Below the pieces are notes generated by a model, which made no database searches, was not told the origin of the DNA, and worked only from the letters and a program-made list of their open reading frames with translations. Made by a program: the position numbers and the translations under genes. From Mycobacterium colombiense (GTDB lineage: Bacteria; Actinomycetota; Actinomycetes; Mycobacteriales; Mycobacteriaceae), in the NCBI RefSeq assembly GCF_001665835.1, contig NZ_LZSX01000085.1:62001-126000 (forward strand): a stretch of DNA of 64,000 nt, in the 5' to 3' direction. This document shows positions 59,378-64,000 of this stretch, piece by piece (position 1 is the stretch's first letter; each line of letters starts with the position of its first letter).

Positions 59378-60312
59378 CGGGGCTGGACGGCGCCGATCGT
59401 TTGGATCCCGCGCTGCGTGAGGTCGCGACGACGCGCACCGACTTCTCCCTGGCCGCAATCCAACTCACCCGGGAACCTTTCAACGAACGCCGCCGGCTGA
59501 CCGCCGAGCAGACCGATGCGCACGGGGTCCGGATCGTCGAGGACAGCGTGGCGACGCAATCCGGTGACGTCGGGGTGCGCATCTATCGCGGTGGGCCCGC
59601 GGGCCCGGCGCCGGCCGTGGTGTTCTGCCACGCCGGTGGTTTCGCGCTGGGCAACCTGGACACCGATCACGTGCAGTGCGTGGAGCTTGCGCGCCGCGGC
59701 CGCTGCACGGTGGTGTCGGTCGACTACCGGCTCGCCCCCGAACACCCCCACCCGGCGGCCGTCGAGGACGCCGCCGCCGTGCTGACCTGGGTGGCCGCGA
59801 ATGCGGCTGAGCTCGAAGTGGATCCGGCGCGCCTGGCGGTCGCGGGCAGCAGCGCCGGCGCCGCGCTGGCCGCGTGCCTGGCGCAGCGGGCCGCCGACGG
59901 GGCGGCGCCGCCGGTGGTGTTCCAGCTGCTGCACCAACCGGTGCTCGACGACCGGCCCACCCCGTCGAAGGCGGAGTTTCGCACCAGCCCTGCGTTCGAC
60001 GGCGAGGGCGCCGATCTGATGTGGCACCACTACCTGGGCCCGGCCGGCGCCTCCGAATCCGCGGTGCCCGCCCGGCGCTGCGAATTCGCCGGACTGCCAC
60101 CGGCTTTGATCACCTGCGCCGAGATCGACCCGTTTCGCGACGAGGCGGTCGATTACGCGCTGCGGCTACTGCGCGCCGGGGTCTCGGCCGAGCTGCACGT
60201 CTTCGCGCGCGCCTGTCACGGGTTCGACTCGCTGCTGCCGGATTGGGCGGGTTCGCAACGACTGTTCGCGCTGCAGGGCGACGCCCTGGCCAGCGCGTTG
60301 CACAACGCCTAA
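59374..60312 (+). CDS. Hormone-sensitive-lipase-type esterase
   Basis: Alpha/beta-hydrolase fold (group IV, HSL) of 312 residues. The oxyanion motif is CHAGGFALG (HGGG variant), the nucleophile is Ser in AGSSAGAALAA, the acid is in EIDPFRDE and the His in CHGFDS. It is coupled by GTGA overlap to the Baeyer-Villiger-type gene, which strongly suggests it opens the ester or lactone product. Its end overlaps that of adhE1 by 4 bp (convergent). Confidence 0.9.
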   Translation: MTGLDGADRLDPALREVATTRTDFSLAAIQLTREPFNERRRLTAEQTDAHGVRIVEDSVATQSGDVGVRIYRGGPAGPAPAVVFCHAGGFALGNLDTDHVQCVELARRGRCTVVSVDYRLAPEHPHPAAVEDAAAVLTWVAANAAELEVDPARLAVAGSSAGAALAACLAQRAADGAAPPVVFQLLHQPVLDDRPTPSKAEFRTSPAFDGEGADLMWHHYLGPAGASESAVPARRCEFAGLPPALITCAEIDPFRDEAVDYALRLLRAGVSAELHVFARACHGFDSLLPDWAGSQRLFALQGDALASALHNA

Positions 60313-61421
60313 CCGTCGAATCTGATCAGCTGCCGCACGGCGGCGCCATCGGCCAGGTTGTCCATCGCCTCGTTGATGCCCTCCAACGGAATGGTCGACG
60401 ACACCAGCGATTCCACCGGCAACCGGCCGGACTGCCACAGCTCGACGAAGCGGGGGATGTCGCGACGGGGCACCGCCGAGCCGAGGTAGCTGCCGACCAA
60501 CGACCGGCCTTCGGCCACAAAACCCAACGGCGACACGCTGATTCGTGCGGCGGGCGGCGGCAGACCCACCGTGATGGTCCGCCCGCCGGGTGCGGTCAAG
60601 CCGATCGAGGTTTCCAGCGCGGCCGGATGACCGACTGCCTCGACCACCACCGCGGCCTTCACCCCGGCGTCCACGGCCTGCTGCGGCGTGTAGGCGTCAT
60701 GGGCGCCCAGGCGGCGGGCGGCCGCCAACTTCTCGGGCAGCTGGTCGACGGCGACGACGCGGACGTCGTCATAGGTGAGCGCGGTCAGCAGCGCCGCCAT
60801 CCCGACACCCCCCAGCCCGACGACGGCGACGGTCTGGCCGGGTCGCGGATGCCCCACGTTGAGCACGGCGCCGCCACCGGTGAGCACCGCGCAGCCCAGC
60901 AGCGCGGCGACGTCGGGCGGCACGTCGCCGGGCACCGCGACCGCGCTGGCCCGGTTGACGACCGCGTGCGTCGCGAAACCCGAGACGCCGAGGTGGTGAA
61001 ACACCTTGTGCCCGGCCCGGCTGAGCCGGATGTCGCCGCCGAGCAAGGTGCCCGCGCCGTTCGCCGCACTGCCGGGTTCGCATGGCGTCAGGCCGTCGGT
61101 CGCGCACGCCGCGCAGTGGCCGCACCGCGGCAAGAACACCAGCACCACCCTCTGACCCACGGCCAGGTCGTCGACGCCCTCGCCGACCCGCTCGACGATC
61201 CCGGCGGCCTCGTGGCCGAGCAACATCGGCAGCGGACGCACCCTGTTCCCGTCGACCACCGACAGGTCGGAGTGGCAGACGCCGGCCGCCTCGACGCGGA
61301 CCAGGACTTCGTCGCGCCCCGGGGGCGCCAGATCGAGTTCGGTGATGGCGATCGGCCGCGACTGCGCGTAGGGCCGAGGTGACCCGATGTGCTGCAGTAC
61401 CGCGCCCCGGATTGAAGGCAT
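60309..61421 (-). CDS. adhE1: Zinc-dependent alcohol dehydrogenase AdhE1-like
   Basis: Class III-like zinc alcohol dehydrogenase of 370 residues. Catalytic zinc: Cys in AGVCHSDL, His-Glu in LGHEAAG; structural zinc: four Cys in PRCGHCAACATDGLTPC; NAD loop VVGLGGVGMAALL. Equivalent to Rv0162c, returning the map to the conserved backbone. ATG at 61421; the gap to the divergent next gene is only 14 bp. Confidence 0.92.
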   Translation of the reverse strand: MPSIRGAVLQHIGSPRPYAQSRPIAITELDLAPPGRDEVLVRVEAAGVCHSDLSVVDGNRVRPLPMLLGHEAAGIVERVGEGVDDLAVGQRVVLVFLPRCGHCAACATDGLTPCEPGSAANGAGTLLGGDIRLSRAGHKVFHHLGVSGFATHAVVNRASAVAVPGDVPPDVAALLGCAVLTGGGAVLNVGHPRPGQTVAVVGLGGVGMAALLTALTYDDVRVVAVDQLPEKLAAARRLGAHDAYTPQQAVDAGVKAAVVVEAVGHPAALETSIGLTAPGGRTITVGLPPPAARISVSPLGFVAEGRSLVGSYLGSAVPRRDIPRFVELWQSGRLPVESLVSSTIPLEGINEAMDNLADGAAVRQLIRFDG

Positions 61422-61435
61422 GTTGGAATACAACC
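61422..61435. promoter_or_regulatory. 14-bp divergent start region
   Basis: The sequence between the adhE1 and Rv0163-like start codons, with GTTG...CAAC symmetry. It is too short to house two promoters, so at least one promoter lies inside a coding region or one start is placed too far out. Confidence 0.4.
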
Positions 61436-61912
61436 ATGGCGTCGGCTTCCGTAGTTCCGCCCGCACCGGACGGGCTGACCAGCAACGACTTTCCGGTGCT
61501 GTGGCCGGTCGGAACCCGGTGGGCCGACAACGACATGTTCGGCCACCTCAACAACGCCGTGTACTACCAGCTGTTCGACACCGCGATCAACGCCTGGATC
61601 AACACCAGCACCGGGCTGGACCCGATCACCACGCCCGCGCTGGGCATCGTCGCCGAATCGGGTTGCCGCTACTTCTCCGAACTGCAATTCCCGCAGAATC
61701 TGGCGGTGGGCCTGGCCGTCACGCGGCTGGGCCGCAGCAGCGTCACCTACCGGCTGGGCGTGTTCCGGACCGATCCCGCGGAAAACAAGGTGCAACCCGT
61801 CACCGCGCTGGGGCACTGGGTGCACGTCTACGTCGACCGGGTCACCCGCAAGTCCGTCCCGATTCCCGACGCCGTCCGTGCGCTGCTGGCGACGGCCACC
61901 GTCGATCAATAA
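61436..61912 (+). CDS. Hotdog thioesterase (4-HBT type), Rv0163-like
   Basis: Single-hotdog protein of 158 residues with the 4-hydroxybenzoyl-CoA thioesterase features WADNDMFGHLNNAVYYQLFDTA (active Asp and helix) and ESGCRYFSELQFPQNL. Cytosolic, probably acting on short or medium acyl-CoA. The gene is followed by about 100 bp and then the Rv0164 equivalent, so co-transcription is uncertain. Confidence 0.9.
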   Translation: MASASVVPPAPDGLTSNDFPVLWPVGTRWADNDMFGHLNNAVYYQLFDTAINAWINTSTGLDPITTPALGIVAESGCRYFSELQFPQNLAVGLAVTRLGRSSVTYRLGVFRTDPAENKVQPVTALGHWVHVYVDRVTRKSVPIPDAVRALLATATVDQ

Positions 61913-61996
61913 GTCGACCAATAAGGGCCTGGCACCAGGGCTTTCGTCGCCGAACGGGGCCGGGACGGCACCGCATGGACGCGCCGCCGGCCCGGC

Positions 61997-62002
61997 TATG
62001 CT
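61997..62002 (+). promoter_or_regulatory. -10 element of a likely leaderless transcript
   Basis: TATGCT lies 6 nt before the ATG at 62009; the upstream sequence holds no ribosome-binding site. Confidence 0.5.
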
Positions 62003-62008
62003 TCGCGC

Positions 62009-62449
62009 ATGCCAGTCATGAGCAAGACCGTCGAGGTGGACGCCGACGCCGCATTGATCATGAAGATCGTCGGCGACTTCGAGGCCTACCCGCAGTGGAA
62101 CGAGGAGATCAAGGGCCTCTGGGTGCTTGCCCGCTACGACGACGGGCGCCCCAGCCAGCTGCGGCTCGACACCGATTACCAGGGCATGCAGAGCATGTTC
62201 ATCCAGGCCGTGTACTACCCGGGCGAAAACCAGATCCAGACCGTCCTGCAGCAGGGCGACCTGTTCACCAAGCAGGAGCAGTTGTTCAGCGTGGTGTCGA
62301 TGGGGGCTTCGAGCCTGCTGACGGTGGACCTGGACGTCGAAACCTCGATGCCGGTTCCGGCGCCGATGGTGAAGCAACTCCTCAATAACGTGCTCGACCA
62401 TCTGGCCGAGAGCCTCAAGCGGCGCGCCGAGCAGCTGGCTTCGAGCTAG
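62009..62449 (+). CDS. SRPBCC protein TB18.5-like (Rv0164)
   Basis: Helix-grip (polyketide cyclase/START) protein of 146 residues, DADAALIMKIVGDFEAYPQWNEEIKG to VKQLLNNVLDHLAESLKRRAEQL. Close to M. tuberculosis TB18.5, an abundant antigen of unknown role. ATG at 62009, with ATG 62018 as alternative. Its end overlaps that of the convergent mce1R by 4 bp. Confidence 0.92.
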   Translation: MPVMSKTVEVDADAALIMKIVGDFEAYPQWNEEIKGLWVLARYDDGRPSQLRLDTDYQGMQSMFIQAVYYPGENQIQTVLQQGDLFTKQEQLFSVVSMGASSLLTVDLDVETSMPVPAPMVKQLLNNVLDHLAESLKRRAEQLASS

Positions 62450-63135
62450 AAGACCCCGGTGCGGTCGCGCATCTCGGTCAGCCGGGTCGCCGCGTCGGTG
62501 AATTGCCAGACGGTGTGCTCGATCACCGCGTCGGTGTCGCGGCGGCGCAGCGCGGCGATCAGCTGGCGGTGGTTGTCCACCGCCGCCTCTCCCCACTGCG
62601 GGTCGGCGGCGTAGACCAGCACCGGCATGTAGCGCGCGGCGTTGAGCAGGAACCAGGCCAGCTTGATCCGGCCGCTCGCCTGGTTGAAGACGCGGTGGAA
62701 CGCGAACTCGACGCCCGCGATGGTCTCGGCGTCGCCCGACCCCACGGCCGCGGCCAGCGAATCGTTGATCCGGGCCAGCTCGTCGATCTCGGCGTCGGTG
62801 ATGTGGTCGGTGGCCGCGGCCGCCAGTTCGCGGGCGATCGATGCCTGCAGCCAGAAGATGTCCTCGATGTCCTGCCGGGTCAGCGGCAGCACGACGTGGC
62901 CGCGGTGCGGTTCGAGCTGCACCATGCCCTCGCCGCGCAGCTTGAGCAGGGCCTCGCGCACCGGGGTGACGCTGACTCCGAGCTCGGCCGCGGTCTCGTC
63001 CAGCCGGATGAACGTTCCCGGCCGCAAGGCGCCGGACATGATCGCCGCCCGCAGGTGACCGGCCACCTCGTCGGACAACTGCGCCCTGCGTAGCGGCCGC
63101 CGACTCCTCGGCTGCATTGACATCGGTGCGTTCAC
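62446..63135 (-). CDS. mce1R: GntR-family regulator Mce1R
   Basis: FadR-subfamily GntR regulator of 229 residues: N-terminal winged helix (LSDEVAGHLRAAIMSGALRPGTFIRLDETAAELGVSVTPVREALLKLRGEG) and a C-terminal FCD ligand domain with metal histidines (FHRVFNQ, NHRQLI). Divergent from fadD5, the first gene of the mce1 operon, which Mce1R represses in M. tuberculosis (Rv0165c). GTG at 63135; ATG codons at 63123 and 63117 are alternatives. Confidence 0.93.
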   Translation of the reverse strand: MNAPMSMQPRSRRPLRRAQLSDEVAGHLRAAIMSGALRPGTFIRLDETAAELGVSVTPVREALLKLRGEGMVQLEPHRGHVVLPLTRQDIEDIFWLQASIARELAAAATDHITDAEIDELARINDSLAAAVGSGDAETIAGVEFAFHRVFNQASGRIKLAWFLLNAARYMPVLVYAADPQWGEAAVDNHRQLIAALRRRDTDAVIEHTVWQFTDAATRLTEMRDRTGVF

Positions 63136-63182
63136 GGGGGCTGCCAGGGCTTTCGTGGGCTTGGCGGGACGGGGTTTAAGTT

Positions 63183-63221
63183 TTGACGGGTGTTAACGGG
63201 GACTTGTCAGTAGACCGTCAA
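63183..63221. promoter_or_regulatory. Inverted repeat and promoter region between mce1R and fadD5
   Basis: TTGACGG (63183-63189) and CCGTCAA (63215-63221) form a perfect interrupted inverted repeat of 7 bp. TTGTCA (63204-63209), 17 nt and TAGTGT (63227-63232) form a plausible SigA promoter toward fadD5. The overlap suggests Mce1R repression of the mce1 operon. Confidence 0.5.
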
Positions 63222-63306
63222 CGCCATAGTGTGACCCACACAACACGAAGTTTTATCAAATATCAACCTGGCGCAAGCGGTGCGCGAGTGAAGGGAAGTG
63301 CTGAGT

Positions 63307-64000
63307 TTGACCGCGCAATTGGCGAACCATCTGACACAGGCGAACGAGCAGCCGTACCTGGCCCGGCGACAGAACTGGGTGAACCAGCTGGAGCGGCATG
63401 CGCTGATGCAGCCGAAGGCGACGGCGCTGCGGTTCCTGGGCAAAACCCTGACATGGGGCGACCTGCGCGACCGGGTGGCGGCTCTGGCCGACGCGTTGAG
63501 CCGCCGGGGTGTCGGCTTCGGCGACCGGGTGATGATCCTGATGCTCAACCGCACAGAGTTCGTCGAGTCGGTGCTGGCCGTCAACATGCTCGGCGCGATC
63601 GCGGTCCCGCTGAACTTCCGGCTCACCCCGCCCGAGATCGCGTTCCTGGTCCAGGATTGCGAAGCCCGCGTGATCATCACCGAACCGGTGCTGGCGCCGG
63701 TGGCCACCGGAGTCCGCGGTATCGAGTCGCTGCTGGGCACCATCGTGGTTGCGGGCGGCTCAACTTACGACGACGCGGCCAGCGTGCTCGGCTACGAGGA
63801 CCTGATCAACGAGCCCGGGCAACAGCACCTGCCCGTCGATATCCCGAACGACTCGCCGGCGCTGATCATGTACACCTCGGGCACCACCGGCCGGTCGAAG
63901 GGCGCCGTGCTGACCCACACCAACCTGACCGGCCAGACGATGACCGGGCTGTACACCAACGGCGCGGACATCAACAACGACGTCGGGTTCATCGGTGTGC
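63307..64000 (+). CDS. fadD5: Fatty-acid-CoA ligase FadD5, C-terminus outside window
   Basis: Acyl-CoA synthetase, first gene of the mce1 operon, truncated by the right edge at about 231 residues. AMP-binding P-loop is MYTSGTTGRSKGAV; LNRTEFVESVLAVNMLGAIAVPLNFRLTP is the adenylation-domain core. TTG at 63307 gives the conserved TAQLANHL start; a GTG three codons earlier is an alternative. It would activate fatty acids taken up by the Mce1 transporter (Rv0166). Confidence 0.93.
   Translation, partial: MTAQLANHLTQANEQPYLARRQNWVNQLERHALMQPKATALRFLGKTLTWGDLRDRVAALADALSRRGVGFGDRVMILMLNRTEFVESVLAVNMLGAIAVPLNFRLTPPEIAFLVQDCEARVIITEPVLAPVATGVRGIESLLGTIVVAGGSTYDDAASVLGYEDLINEPGQQHLPVDIPNDSPALIMYTSGTTGRSKGAVLTHTNLTGQTMTGLYTNGADINNDVGFIGV

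Noticed and set aside
1..64000. tRNA, rRNA, IS elements or prophage
   Set aside because: No transposase, integrase, terminal repeats or cloverleaf-like sequences were recognised on either strand. This was read by eye, so a tRNA scan would be decisive.

Overview
The window is about 64 kb of GC-rich chromosomal DNA from a Mycobacterium, most probably a slow-growing non-tuberculous species. Genus-level markers are F420-dependent LLM enzymes, many FadE and SDR proteins, a split three-gene proton-translocating transhydrogenase, an Mce1R-type GntR regulator and FadD5 at the entrance of an mce1 locus. From memory, the backbone follows the M. tuberculosis order Rv0131c (fadE1) to Rv0166 (fadD5), so homologue names given here rest on protein recognition plus gene order, not on a search. 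I saw no tRNA, rRNA, IS element, CRISPR array or clear frameshifted gene.

Layout. 1-3.1 kb: fadE1 (cut by the window edge), then a stress block absent from the remembered M. tuberculosis order: a GAF-ANTAR protein, a manganese catalase and a hemerythrin-like protein. 3.1-4.9 kb: fgd2 and a GNAT acetyltransferase. 4.9-12.9 kb: a second insert with a DUF5709 protein, a TetR divergent from a ferredoxin-reductase/acyl desaturase pair, an SRPBCC protein, an LLM oxidoreductase, DUF1214, TetR and a sulfotransferase. 12.9-21.1 kb: ephF, molbindin, TetR/cyp138, msrA, and the Rv0138-Rv0142 equivalents. 21.1-25.7 kb: Dps, ClC transporter, pirin, TetR. 25.8-31.9 kb: two tandem SAM methyltransferases, an LCP protein, aldehyde dehydrogenase, SDR. 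31.9-38.7 kb: ptbB-fadE2, a DUF1348 protein, a MIRU-like 56-bp tandem repeat, the pnt operon, a 41-residue micro-protein and TetR. 38.7-42.9 kb: alpha/beta hydrolase, a DapB-like reductase, an SDR and a FAD oxidase.

42.9-60.3 kb is the most interesting part: an accessory catabolic island inserted between the Rv0161 and Rv0162c equivalents. A TetR gene, an SMP-30-like lactonase, a divergent SRPBCC/TesB pair and a nine-gene operon share one operator-like element, TGACAC-N14-GTAAAG, found four times with exact spacing. The nine-gene operon encodes P450, zinc-type alcohol dehydrogenase, HpcH-type aldolase, SnoaL-like protein, SDR, Baeyer-Villiger-type monooxygenase and HSL-type hydrolase. It reads as a hydroxylate, oxidise to ketone, insert oxygen, hydrolyse scheme, with FadE, a CoA-transferase and two thioesterases alongside. 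A QorR-like HxlR/NmrA redox switch sits inside the island.

60.3-64 kb: adhE1, the Rv0163 and Rv0164 equivalents, mce1R and the start of fadD5. Three SigF-type promoters (GTTT-N15-GGGTA[T/C]) precede the Mn-catalase, the hemerythrin-like gene and dps, tying the oxidative-stress genes of the window into one regulon.
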